Of a stretch of 64,000 nucleotides of DNA, positions 18,321 through 25,744 are shown in pieces; within the stretch, counting starts at the first letter, position 1; each line of letters starts with the position of its first letter. The stretch spans positions 1 to 64,000 of the forward strand of contig NZ_LMKO01000007.1 in NCBI RefSeq assembly GCF_001421705.1, written 5' to 3'. Below the pieces are notes generated by a model. The model saw nothing but the letters and a program-made list of their open reading frames with translations, searched no databases and was not told the origin of the DNA. Both the position numbers and the translations under genes were made by a program. The stretch comes from Xylophilus sp. Leaf220. GTDB lineage: Bacteria > Pseudomonadota > Gammaproteobacteria > Burkholderiales > Burkholderiaceae_C.

Positions 18321-18329
18321 AAGCATTTT

Positions 18330-19316
18330 TCAATCCAACTTGATATTCCCCGCCTGGATCACCTTCTTCCACTTCACCGTCTCGCTCGCGATGAAGCGCC
18401 CGAAATCCTCGGGCGTGCCGCCACCCGCCTGGCTGCCGGTATCGGCGATCGCCTTGGCCACCTCCGGGTCGCGCAGGATGCGGTTGAACTCGGCGTTCAA
18501 CCGGTCGACGATGGGGCGCGGGGTGCCGGCGGGGGCGACGATGCCTTGCCAGTTGTACGACTCGAAGCCCTTGACGCCGGATTCGTCCAGCGTCGGCACG
18601 TCGGGCAGGATGGCCAGGCGCTGCCTGGAGGTGACGGCCAGCGGGTGGATCTTGCCCGCCTGGATCGCGGGCATGGCGGCGTAGCCCATCTCGAACATCA
18701 TCGACAGGTGGCCGGCCATCAGGTCGGCACCCGCAGGCGCGCCGCCCTTGTAGGGGACGTGGACCAGCTGGGTGCCGGTCTGCTCGCGGAACATCTCGCC
18801 CGAGAGGTGGTGGGCGCCGCCGACGCCCGACGAGCCGAAGCTCAGCTGGCCCGACTTTTCCTTGGCCAGCGCGATCAGCTCGCGCACGTTCTTCACCGGC
18901 AGTTCGCGGCTCACGCTCAGGATCAGCGGGCTGTTCTCGATCAGCACGATCGGCGCCAGGTCCTTGGCCGCGTCGTAGGGCATCTTGGCCATCAGGCTGG
19001 GGTTGACGGCCAGCGGCGCCAGGTTGCCCGCGCCCAGGGTGTAGCCGTCGGGCGCGGCCTTGGCGACGTAGGCGGTGCCCAGCACGCCGCCGGCACCGGC
19101 GCGGTTGTCGACCACCACCGGCTTGCCGAGCGCCTCCGACAGCTTGCGGCCGACCAGGCGGATGCGGGTGTCGGCGAAACCGCCGGCGGCGTAGGGCACG
19201 ACGATGGTGATCGGCTTCTCGGGCCAGGCGGCGTGGGCGGGCAGCAGGGTGCCCAGGCCGATGGCGAGCATGGTGGCGGCCAGGAGGCGGCGGCGGTGCA
19301 GGAATGGAATGGACAT
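18330..19316 (-). CDS. Bug/TctC-family periplasmic binding protein (orphan)
   Basis: Periplasmic binding protein of the tripartite tricarboxylate transporter (Bug) family, 328 residues with a cleavable signal (RRRLLAATMLAIG, ending AHA-A). Family markers: WPEKPITIVVPYAAGGFADT, VDNRAGAGGVLG, APDGYTL, KSGQLSFGSSGVGGAHHLS, VPYKGGAPAG and WQGIVAPAGTPRPIVDRLN. The start has GGAG upstream. No TctA or TctB membrane genes lie nearby, as is common in Burkholderiales, where these proteins are greatly multiplied. It may share a membrane component encoded elsewhere or act as a sensor partner. Ligand unknown; carboxylates and related small molecules are usual in the family. Confidence 0.92.
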   Translation of the reverse strand: MSIPFLHRRRLLAATMLAIGLGTLLPAHAAWPEKPITIVVPYAAGGFADTRIRLVGRKLSEALGKPVVVDNRAGAGGVLGTAYVAKAAPDGYTLGAGNLAPLAVNPSLMAKMPYDAAKDLAPIVLIENSPLILSVSRELPVKNVRELIALAKEKSGQLSFGSSGVGGAHHLSGEMFREQTGTQLVHVPYKGGAPAGADLMAGHLSMMFEMGYAAMPAIQAGKIHPLAVTSRQRLAILPDVPTLDESGVKGFESYNWQGIVAPAGTPRPIVDRLNAEFNRILRDPEVAKAIADTGSQAGGGTPEDFGRFIASETVKWKKVIQAGNIKLD

Positions 19317-19404
19317 GGCAGGACTCCGGCTCGGCGTTGTGTTGCGTTGCGCCGAAGTCTAGAAGCTCTGCCGGGGCCGTCGGCACCGCGGCCGGTCCCG
19401 ATTC

Positions 19405-19464
19405 ACTAGGGAAAACACCTGCCGGCCGGCCTGCGGCGCCGGCCACCTGCTATCGATTCAGGAG
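19405..19464 (+). repeat. REP-like repeat, truncated copy i
   Basis: GGGAAAACACCTGCCGGCCG, then GCGCCGGCCACC and TGCTATCGATTCAGGAG. The GC-rich inverted repeat and the left half of the ATAGC palindrome match the family, but the final ATAGCAA is lost. It lies about 90 bp upstream of the Bug gene start, just before copy b. Confidence 0.55.
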
Positions 19465-19511
19465 TGGCGCGCGCCGGCCCGGCCAACCGGCGCACCATCG
19501 GCGAGACTGCA

Positions 19512-19571
19512 CACGAAAAGCAGCCGCAGCCGGTGCGGTCCGCCGACCATCAGCTACCATTTCGATAGCAA
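19512..19571 (+). repeat. REP-like repeat, copy b
   Basis: ACGAAAAGCAGCCGCAGCCG, GTCCGCCGACCATC and core AGCTACCATTTCGATAGCAA at 19552-19571. It abuts the pgk stop codon (19572-19574). Confidence 0.75.
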
Positions 19572-20765
19572 TCAGCCCGCCGCCCGCTTCTGCAGGATCT
19601 CGAACGCCGGCAGGGTCTTGCCTTCCAGGATCTCCAGGAATGCGCCGCCGCCGGTCGAGATGTAGCCGACGTCCTTCTCGATGCCGTACTGCGCGATGGC
19701 GGCCAGGGTGTCGCCGCCGCCGGCGATGCTGAAGGCCTCGCTGTCGGCGATGGCGCGGGCGATGGTCTCGGTGCCGTGGGAGAAGGCGGGGAACTCGAAC
19801 ACGCCGACCGGGCCGTTCCAGACGATGGTGCCGGCGGCCTTGAGTTGCGCGGCCAGCTGGGCGGCGGTGTCGGGGCCGATGTCGAGGATCAGGTCGTCCT
19901 CGGCCACGTCCTGGGCCTGCTTGACGGACGCTTCGGCGTCGGCCTTGAAGGCCTTGGCGGTGACCACGTCGGTGGGGATCGGCACGGCGGCGCCGCGGGC
20001 GCGCATGGCCTCGATCACCGCCCGGGCCTCGTCGACGAGGTCGGGCTCGGCGAGCGACTTGCCGATCGGCAGGCCGGCGGCCAGCATGAAGGTGTTGGCG
20101 ATGCCGCCGCCGACGATCAACTGGTCCACCTTGGCCGAGAGCGCCTTCAGGATGGTGAGCTTGGTCGAGACCTTGGAGCCGGCGACGATCGCGACCAGCG
20201 GCCGCTTCGGCGCTGCCAGAGCCTGGGTGATCGCGTCGATCTCGGCGGCCAGCAGCGGGCCGGCGCAGGCGACGGCGGCGTATTCGGCGATGCCGTAGGT
20301 GGTGCCCTCGGCGCGGTGGGCGGTGCCGAAGGCGTCGTTGACGTAGATGTCGCAGAGCGCGGCCATCTTCCTGGCGAGTGCCGGGTCGTTCTTCTTCTCG
20401 CCCTTGTTGACGCGGCAGTTCTCCAGCAGCACCACGCTGCCCGGCGCGACCTGCACGCCGTCGACCCAGTCCTGCACCAGCGGCACCTCGCGGCCCAGCA
20501 GCTCCGACAGGCGCGCGGCGACCGGCGCCAGCGAGTCGGCGGGCTGGAAGGCGCCTTCGGTCGGGCGGCCCAGGTGCGAGGTGACCATGACCGCGGCGCC
20601 GGCCTTCAGCGCCATCTCGATGCAGGGCACCGAGGCGCGGATGCGGGTGTCTTCGGTGATGCGGCCGTCGTCGTCCTGCGGCACGTTGAGGTCGGCGCGG
20701 ATGAACACGCGTTGGCCGGAAGCCTTGCCCTGGGCGACGAGATCGGAGAAGCGGAGGACGTTCAT
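19572..20765 (-). CDS. pgk: Phosphoglycerate kinase
   Basis: Phosphoglycerate kinase transfers the acyl phosphate of 1,3-bisphosphoglycerate to ADP in glycolysis and works in reverse in gluconeogenesis. At 397 residues it has the normal bacterial length. Visible landmarks: [16 protein letters not shown] with the substrate-binding Arg/Asp/Asn, [29 protein letters not shown] (here Cys where the family usually has Arg-Phe), [30 protein letters not shown], and [14 protein letters not shown] with GGGDTLAA. A long polypyrimidine leader (coding strand) precedes the start, and no strong ribosome-binding site is evident. It lies downstream of azlD on the same strand with a 123-bp gap, so it probably has its own promoter. 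Confidence 0.97.
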   Translation of the reverse strand: MNVLRFSDLVAQGKASGQRVFIRADLNVPQDDDGRITEDTRIRASVPCIEMALKAGAAVMVTSHLGRPTEGAFQPADSLAPVAARLSELLGREVPLVQDWVDGVQVAPGSVVLLENCRVNKGEKKNDPALARKMAALCDIYVNDAFGTAHRAEGTTYGIAEYAAVACAGPLLAAEIDAITQALAAPKRPLVAIVAGSKVSTKLTILKALSAKVDQLIVGGGIANTFMLAAGLPIGKSLAEPDLVDEARAVIEAMRARGAAVPIPTDVVTAKAFKADAEASVKQAQDVAEDDLILDIGPDTAAQLAAQLKAAGTIVWNGPVGVFEFPAFSHGTETIARAIADSEAFSIAGGGDTLAAIAQYGIEKDVGYISTGGGAFLEILEGKTLPAFEILQKRAAG

Positions 20766-20774
20766 GGGTGCACT

Positions 20775-20830
20775 CGAGGAAGAAGAGAAAGGGAGGAAGG
20801 GGCGGAGGGAGGAAGGGAGGAAAGGCGCGA
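20775..20830 (-). other. Polypyrimidine tract in the pgk leader
   Basis: The plus strand is almost pure purine (units of GGGAGGAA and GAAGAGAAAGGG), so the pgk transcript strand carries a long run of C and T just upstream of the start. It may be slipped or triplex-forming DNA or a structure-free leader. No function is established. Confidence 0.6.
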
Positions 20831-20888
20831 AAAGTGCGGGCGATTGTAGGGAGGCCCCGCGGCGCGCCCGTCAGCGGCCGTATCCGCC

Positions 20889-21218
20889 CTACCAGCCCAG
20901 GCCGACGTGCAGCGGCAGGTACACCGCCATGCCGACCGCGATGGTGCCGAGGATGCTGCGCCGCCAGAAATAGAAGGCCACCGCGGCCAGCGTGGCCGGC
21001 AGCCGCGCGTCGGCCAGGGTGGTGAGGAAGGCGCCGTCGCGCATCACCAGCTCGGGCGCCAGCACCGCCGCCAGCGCGGCCAGCGGCGCGTAGCGCAGGC
21101 CGCGGCGCAGCCAGTCGGGCAGCGGCAGCTCGCGGTCGGGCAGCAGGAAGAAGCAGCGGGTCAGCACGGTGATCGCGGCCAGGCCGACGATGGCGATGCA
21201 GGTCTCCCAGGCGGTCAT
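20889..21218 (-). CDS. azlD: AzlD-type branched-chain amino acid exporter subunit
   Basis: Small membrane protein of 109 residues with about four hydrophobic helices (IAIVGLAAITVLTRCFFLL; LRYAPLAALAAVLAPELV; ATLAAVAFYFWRR; GTIAVGMAVYLPL). AzlD partners AzlC in the LIV-E family exporter for branched-chain and related amino acids. The LPxWLRRGLRYAPLAALAA block is characteristic. The start ATG overlaps the stop of the second 22-codon mini-ORF (ATGA). Thus azlC and azlD, which normally follow each other directly, are separated here by two tandem mini-ORFs but remain linked by stop-start overlaps. Confidence 0.92.
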   Translation of the reverse strand: MTAWETCIAIVGLAAITVLTRCFFLLPDRELPLPDWLRRGLRYAPLAALAAVLAPELVMRDGAFLTTLADARLPATLAAVAFYFWRRSILGTIAVGMAVYLPLHVGLGW

Positions 21219-21283
21219 CGGGCAAGCTCCGTGCCGCGCACTGCGGTGCGAGCTTGCTTGAAGCGGTTCGGCGCTGCGCTCAT
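21215..21283 (-). CDS. 22-codon mini-ORF 2 between azlC and azlD
   Basis: A 22-residue ORF beginning [16 protein letters not shown] and ending GTELAR. Its ATG overlaps the stop of mini-ORF 1 and its TGA overlaps the azlD ATG. It is the second copy of a 65-bp tandem duplication; the two peptides differ only in their last six residues. It may be a translational relay and not a functional peptide. No family recognised. Confidence 0.5.
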   Translation of the reverse strand: MSAAPNRFKQARTAVRGTELAR

Positions 21284-21348
21284 TGCAAAACCTTCGTGCT
21301 GCGCACTGCGGTGCGAGCTTGCTTGAAGCGGTTCGGCGCTGCGCTCAT
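21231..21348. repeat. Tandem direct repeat, 53 bp matching, 65-bp period
   Basis: 21231-21283 and 21296-21348 match at 52 of 53 positions (GTGCY, then GCGCACTGCGGTGCGAGC and onward to GCGCTGCGCTCAT). Each copy encodes one mini-ORF on the minus strand. The period of 65 bp (3n+2) makes each copy's TGA overlap the next ATG. Confidence 0.95.
21280..21348 (-). CDS. 22-codon mini-ORF 1 between azlC and azlD
   Basis: First copy of the mini-ORF ([16 protein letters not shown], then STKVLQ). Its ATG overlaps the azlC stop codon and its TGA overlaps the ATG of mini-ORF 2. I have a recollection of peptides beginning [13 protein letters not shown] at the starts of annotated Comamonadaceae proteins, which suggests the DNA unit is a dispersed repeat supplying a start codon. 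That is unverified. Confidence 0.5.
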   Translation of the reverse strand: MSAAPNRFKQARTAVRSTKVLQ

Positions 21349-22133
21349 GGCCGGTCCTCCGCCGGCGGTATCGGCGGTGTGCGCCTGACGATGCGGCTGC
21401 GCTGCGGCAGCGCAGCCTCCAGCACCAGCCCGACCGTCACCGCGGCGGCGATGCCGACCAGGATGTTGAGCTTGAGCGGCAGCGCGAAGGCCGCCACCGC
21501 TGCGGCCGCCGCCACGCCCGCCGACACCCAGGTGATGCGGTCGCCCAGCATCGAGCACAGCACGCCGACCAGCGCCAGCACGCCTGCGAAGCCCAGGCCC
21601 CAGTGCACCGGAATCGTCTCGGCCAGGAGCATGCCGGCGATCGAGGTGAGCTGCCAGGTCGTCCAGTTGAGGCTGGAGGCGCCCCAGAAATAAGGCACCT
21701 GCCCCGGCCCCGGCGCCTGCTCGGGAAAGCGCTGCGCCATCAGCACGAAGGTCACGTCGCCGCTCACATAGCCCATCAGGCAGCGGCGCGCGCGCGGGAA
21801 GCGGCCGAAGTAGTCGCGCCACATCGTGCTGAAGATCACGAAGCGCAGGTTGACGCAGAGCGCGGTGAGCCACACCACCCACATCGGCGAGCCCGATGCG
21901 ATGAGGGGCACCACCACCAGTTGCGCGCTGCCGGCGTACACGGTGAGCGACATGAAGACCGCCAGCAGCAGCGGCATGCCCGACTTGACCATCGCCACCC
22001 CGGTGACCAGGCCCCAGGCGCCGATGCCGATGCTCATGCCCGACATCTCGCGCATGCCGCGCCAGAACTCGGGGTGCCGCAGCAACTCGCGGGCGCTGGC
22101 CTCGCCGGGATAGGAGACGCCCGAGCCGTTCAT
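21345..22133 (-). CDS. azlC: AzlC-type branched-chain amino acid exporter subunit
   Basis: AzlC family permease subunit of 262 residues. Family features: the N-terminal [20 protein letters not shown], then [50 protein letters not shown], and several further hydrophobic helices. With AzlD it exports branched-chain amino acids and analogues. The ATG overlaps the fmt stop codon (ATGA), and the stop overlaps a mini-ORF start, so it is an inner member of a tightly coupled minus-strand unit that begins with def or the lipoprotein gene. The C-terminus ([18 protein letters not shown]) is hydrophilic. Confidence 0.93.
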   Translation of the reverse strand: MNGSGVSYPGEASARELLRHPEFWRGMREMSGMSIGIGAWGLVTGVAMVKSGMPLLLAVFMSLTVYAGSAQLVVVPLIASGSPMWVVWLTALCVNLRFVIFSTMWRDYFGRFPRARRCLMGYVSGDVTFVLMAQRFPEQAPGPGQVPYFWGASSLNWTTWQLTSIAGMLLAETIPVHWGLGFAGVLALVGVLCSMLGDRITWVSAGVAAAAAVAAFALPLKLNILVGIAAAVTVGLVLEAALPQRSRIVRRTPPIPPAEDRP

Positions 22134-23104
22134 GCCGCCGGTGGGGCGCCGAGCACGGCACCCGCCGGCAGCGCGAAGCCACGCAAGAAGTCCGCCGCCG
22201 GCAGCCGCTTGCCGCCGGCGCGCTGCAGCACCGTGGCCCGCAACACGCCCTGGCCGCAGGCGACGGCGATGCCGGCCGCATCTGCAGACAGAACGGTGCC
22301 GCAGCCGGCACCGGGCGCCGACTGCGCGCTATCGATTTCGCAGCACCAGATCTTGATCGCCTCGCCGCCCAGGGTGGTGGCGGCGCCGGGGAACGGATCG
22401 AAGGCCCGCACCCGGCGGCCGATGGCCTCGGCGCCGTGGCGCCAGTCGATCAACGCCTCGGCCTTCTCGATCTTGTGGGCGTAGGTGATGCCCTCGGCCG
22501 GCTGCGGCACCGGCTGCAGGCCGCCCTGCTCCGCGGTGCGCAGCGCCTGCACCGCCATCCGGCCGCCCAGCGGGGCCAGCCGGTCGTGCAGAGTGGCGGT
22601 GGTGTCGGCCGCGTCGATCGGCAGCGTTTCGGTCAGCAGCATGTCGCCGGTGTCCAGGCCCGCGTCCATCTGCATGATGGTGATGCCGGTGCGGGCGTCG
22701 CCCGCCTCGATCGCGCGGTGGATCGGGGCGGCGCCGCGCCAGCGCGGCAGCAGGCTGGCGTGGATGTTGAAGCAGCCCAGGCGCGGCAGGTCGAGCACCC
22801 ACTGCGGCAGGATCAGCCCGTAGGCGGCGACGACCATCGCGTCGGCACCGGCGGCCAGCAGCGCCTCGCGGGCGGCTGCGGCATCGTCCGGGTACCTGCC
22901 GTCGAGCCGCAGGCTGCGGGGCTGCGCGACGGCCATGCCGTGGGCCACCGCGAACTGCTTGACCGGCGAGGCCTGCAGCTTCATGCCGCGGCCGGCGGGC
23001 CGGTCGGGCTGGCTCAGCACCAGCGGGATCTCGACGCCGGCGGCGTGCAGGGCCTCGAGCGCGACGCGGGCGAATTCCGGCGTGCCGGCGAAGACGACCT
23101 TCAC
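22130..23104 (-). CDS. fmt: Methionyl-tRNA formyltransferase
   Basis: Formylates initiator Met-tRNA with 10-formyltetrahydrofolate; its product is deformylated by Def, encoded two genes upstream. 324 residues from a GTG start chosen because [15 protein letters not shown] is the conserved N-terminus; the GTG lies 4 bases after the lipoprotein stop. Landmarks: [12 protein letters not shown], the catalytic [30 protein letters not shown], and the C-terminal domain ([25 protein letters not shown]). Between IKIW and [11 protein letters not shown] lies an extra Cys/Ser/Ala-rich segment ([14 protein letters not shown]) whose DNA matches the REP-like repeat of this window, so the gene has apparently absorbed a repeat copy. 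The stop overlaps the azlC start. Confidence 0.96.
   Translation of the reverse strand: MKVVFAGTPEFARVALEALHAAGVEIPLVLSQPDRPAGRGMKLQASPVKQFAVAHGMAVAQPRSLRLDGRYPDDAAAAREALLAAGADAMVVAAYGLILPQWVLDLPRLGCFNIHASLLPRWRGAAPIHRAIEAGDARTGITIMQMDAGLDTGDMLLTETLPIDAADTTATLHDRLAPLGGRMAVQALRTAEQGGLQPVPQPAEGITYAHKIEKAEALIDWRHGAEAIGRRVRAFDPFPGAATTLGGEAIKIWCCEIDSAQSAPGAGCGTVLSADAAGIAVACGQGVLRATVLQRAGGKRLPAADFLRGFALPAGAVLGAPPAA
22290..22346 (-). repeat. REP-like repeat, copy j, inside fmt
   Basis: On the minus strand TGCTGCGAAATCGATAGCGC is followed by CAGTCGGCGCCCGGTGCCGG, the palindrome core followed by the GC-rich inverted repeat. Diverged from the consensus, and translated within the C-terminal half of Fmt. 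Confidence 0.5.
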
Positions 23105-23108
23105 CGGT

Positions 23109-23618
23109 TCACCGCGCCTGCGGGAAGCGGTAGAGACTCTCGTCGGTGTACTGGATGCGCCGCACCACACCGCCCGGGTCCAGGTGGACGTGGATGAAGC
23201 GGTAGTTGTTCAAGTCGTTGAAACGGTAGGTCCAGACCGGGCCGTCGAACATCGCCACCCGTTCGACGCGGGCCGGCCGGCCCATCATCCGCAGCACGTC
23301 GTCGCCGGTCCACTGGTTCACCACGATCTGGTCGAAGTTGGGATAGCGCAGCGCCTGGTCGGTGCGCTGCAGGCGGCCGGCGGCGTCGAAGTCGAGGTTC
23401 CAGACGGCAGAGCCCGCGGGCTGCTCCGAATACTGCAGCCGCTGGCCGCCGTCGGGCAAGGGGTAGCGGCCGGTGGGCGCGCCTAGTTCGGCCTGGGTCG
23501 CGTCGACCGTCGCGCCGGCGGGCACCTTGGACGGAATGGCGCAACCGGCCAGCAGCACGGCGGCGCCGGCCGCGAGGGCCCGGCGGGCCCAGTGCGAGGG
23601 GATACGGAAATCGGGCAT
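23109..23618 (-). CDS. BamE/SmpA-like outer-membrane lipoprotein
   Basis: Lipoprotein of 169 residues with signal peptide and lipobox LLAGC (Cys near 24). The remainder has BamE/SmpA-like repeats: a helix-turn followed by strands in the pattern [21 protein letters not shown], then [18 protein letters not shown] and [20 protein letters not shown]. It probably faces the periplasm from the outer membrane; its partner is unknown. The start (MPDFRIP) has AGGAG about nine bases upstream. It stops 4 bases before the fmt start, between def and fmt, an arrangement suggesting one transcript. The family call rests on pattern recognition only. Confidence 0.75.
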   Translation of the reverse strand: MPDFRIPSHWARRALAAGAAVLLAGCAIPSKVPAGATVDATQAELGAPTGRYPLPDGGQRLQYSEQPAGSAVWNLDFDAAGRLQRTDQALRYPNFDQIVVNQWTGDDVLRMMGRPARVERVAMFDGPVWTYRFNDLNNYRFIHVHLDPGGVVRRIQYTDESLYRFPQAR

Positions 23619-23668
23619 GGGGCGGCTCCTGCGGAGGGTGAAGGCCTGCGAGGCCGGCGGCGGCGGGA

Positions 23669-24178
23669 TCAGTCCCGCGCGTCGCGCTGCAGCTTCACCA
23701 TCTTGGTCTTGATGCGGTTGCGCTTGAGTGGCGAAAGGTAATCGACGAAGACCTTGCCCATCAGGTGGTCCAGCTCGTGCTGGATGCAGACGGCCAGCAG
23801 GCCGTCGGCCTGCACGGTGAACGGCTTGCCGTCGCCGTCGAGCGCCTCGACCTTCACCTCGGCGGCACGCTCGACGCAGTCGTAGATGCCGGGGATCGAG
23901 AGGCAGCCCTCCTCGCCGGTGACCTTCTCGTCGCTCTGCCAGACGATCTTCGGGTTGACGAAGACCTGCGGCTTGTCGCGCTCCTCCGACACGTCGATCA
24001 CCACCAGCCGCTCGTGCACGTCGACCTGCGTGGCCGCCAGGCCGATGCCGTTGGCGTCGTACATGGTCTCGGTCATGTCGGCGATGAGCGACTTGATCCG
24101 GGCATCGACCGCCTCGACCGGGCGGGCCACCTTCAGCAGTTTGGGATCGGGATAGACGAGGATGGGAAGCAGGGCCAT
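23669..24178 (-). CDS. def: Peptide deformylase
   Basis: Metal-dependent enzyme that removes the formyl group from the N-terminal methionine of new proteins. 169 residues, normal length. All three motifs are intact: [17 protein letters not shown] (metal-binding Cys) and QHELDHLMG (two metal-binding His and the catalytic Glu). It heads the minus-strand cluster with fmt, the enzyme that adds the same formyl group, and is divergent from the LysM protein and dprA on the other strand. This def / LysM / dprA neighbourhood is common in Burkholderiales. Confidence 0.97.
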   Translation of the reverse strand: MALLPILVYPDPKLLKVARPVEAVDARIKSLIADMTETMYDANGIGLAATQVDVHERLVVIDVSEERDKPQVFVNPKIVWQSDEKVTGEEGCLSIPGIYDCVERAAEVKVEALDGDGKPFTVQADGLLAVCIQHELDHLMGKVFVDYLSPLKRNRIKTKMVKLQRDARD

Positions 24179-24405
24179 GGCGGTCGGGCGAAAGCGGTCG
24201 GAAAGGCGTGCGGGGGGAGGCGTCGCGGGCGGACGCAGTTGTCGCTATTTTCCGCCACTTTGGGGCCGACACCGCCGCGCCGCGCCAATAAGCGTTGCCC
24301 ATTCAAGGACATGAAGCGAGAATCCACCGCTGTTTGTAACGATATTTTGCTGGATGCAGCGCCCGCCCGCGGGGACGCGGCGCCATCCCGAGGGAGCCTG
24401 TCCTG

Positions 24406-25599
24406 ATGCGAATGAAGTCCCCCTGCGCCGCCGTCGCGCTGGCTGCCGCCGCACTCTGCTGCGCCACCTCCGCGCTCGCACAGAACTACCCCGTCACGCC
24501 GACCCAGCGCGCCACCGCGCAGCAGGTGGCCCAGACCGGCATCCCGGTCGCGGAGCTGTCGCCCAATGCGCCCGACGTCTACGTCGTCAAGCGCGGCGAC
24601 ACCCTCTGGGCCATTTCCGGCATGTACCTGCAGCGGCCCTGGCGCTGGCCCGAGCTCTGGGGCATGAACCTGGAGCAGATTCGCAACCCGCACCTGATCT
24701 ACCCCGGCCAGACGCTCTACCTGGAGAAGGTCGACGGCATGGCCCGGCTGCGCACCTCGCGCTCCGGCTACGGCGGCGAAGGCGACACGGTCCGCATCTC
24801 GCCGCGCACCCGCTACGAGAGCCTGGCCGACAGCGCGCTGCCCACCCTGCAGCCGCAGTTCATCGAGCCCTTCCTGGCCGAGCCGCTGATCGTCGACGAA
24901 TTCACCCTGAAGAACGCGCCCCGCCTGGTCGGCGCCCTGGAAGAGCGGGTGCTGCTGGCCCGCGGCGACCGCGCCTACGCGCTGGGCCCCACCGGCGCGC
25001 CGCTGATGCGCGAGCCGGGCCAGCCGCGCGACTACCGCGTGTTCCGCAACGCGGTGCCGCTCAAGGACCCGGCCACCGCCGAGATCCTGGGCTACGAGGC
25101 CCAGTACGTCGGCCGCGCCCGGCTGATGCAGAGCGAGAGTACCCAGACCTCGCTGCGCGACGGCAAGGATCTGCAGGAGATCGTGCCGGCCTCGTTCGAC
25201 ATCGTCGGCTCCAAGGAAGAAATGCGCGCCGGCGACCGGCTGCTGCCCGAGCCGCCGCGCCAGCTGGTCAGCTACAACCCGCGCGCGCCGCAGTTCCCGA
25301 TCGAGAACGGCCGCGTGGTGTCGATCTACGGCAGCGCGGTGGCCAACGCCGCGCAGAACCAGATCGTCGCGATCAACAAGGGCACGCTCGACGGCATGGA
25401 AAGCGGCCACGTGCTGGCGATCCTGTCGGAGGGCCCGCGCATCACCGACCGCACCGGCGACAAGCCCACCCAGATCAAGCTGCCCGACGAGCGCAACGGC
25501 CTGATGATGGTGTTCCGCACCTTCGAGCGGGTGTCGTACGCGCTGATCCTGGAGATCCGCGTGCCGGTGAAGACCGGCGACCGGCTGATCGCGCCCTAG
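24406..25599 (+). CDS. Exported LysM-domain protein
   Basis: Secreted protein of 397 residues: signal peptide (residues 1-26, ending TSALA-QN), then a LysM peptidoglycan-binding domain at about 62-107 (VYVVKRGDTLWAISGMYL, then PELWGMN, NPHLIYPGQTLYL). The remaining 280 residues have no catalytic motif I recognise but include the repeated pattern found in this def-linked family (RISPRTRYESLADSALPTL, FDIVGSKEEMRAGDRLLPEP, and MMVFRTFERVSYALILE near the end). The family is conserved beside def and dprA in betaproteobacteria. Its role is presumed to be in the envelope and is not defined. GGGAG lies about nine bases before the ATG. Confidence 0.9.
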   Translation: MRMKSPCAAVALAAAALCCATSALAQNYPVTPTQRATAQQVAQTGIPVAELSPNAPDVYVVKRGDTLWAISGMYLQRPWRWPELWGMNLEQIRNPHLIYPGQTLYLEKVDGMARLRTSRSGYGGEGDTVRISPRTRYESLADSALPTLQPQFIEPFLAEPLIVDEFTLKNAPRLVGALEERVLLARGDRAYALGPTGAPLMREPGQPRDYRVFRNAVPLKDPATAEILGYEAQYVGRARLMQSESTQTSLRDGKDLQEIVPASFDIVGSKEEMRAGDRLLPEPPRQLVSYNPRAPQFPIENGRVVSIYGSAVANAAQNQIVAINKGTLDGMESGHVLAILSEGPRITDRTGDKPTQIKLPDERNGLMMVFRTFERVSYALILEIRVPVKTGDRLIAP

Positions 25600-25611
25600 A
25601 GGCTAGGTACA

Positions 25612-25671
25612 CCCCCAGGCTCCGCACTGCGTGTCTGCGCCGCCCCCCCTTGCAGGGGGCGGCACCGGCGG
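25612..25671 (-). repeat. Diverged relative of the 68-bp intergenic repeat
   Basis: CCCCCAGGCTCCGCACTGCG, then GTGTCT, then GCGCCGCCCCCCTTGCAGGG and GGCGGC. It follows the reverse complement of the 27066 copy in order and spacing but is clearly diverged. The CCGCCCCCC/GGGGGCGG arms form a hairpin just after the LysM gene. Confidence 0.5.
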
Positions 25672-25744
25672 ACCGGCGGAGCCGGATCCGCGGTGCCCCT
25701 GAGCGGGGCGACCCGCGCCCCACAGACTCCTCGTTTTCTCCTCC

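Noticed and set aside
21231-21348. Tandem 53-bp repeat considered as insertion-sequence ends or a target-site duplication
   Set aside because: Direct tandem copies without a transposase or inverted ends; both copies are open reading frames joined by ATGA overlaps.
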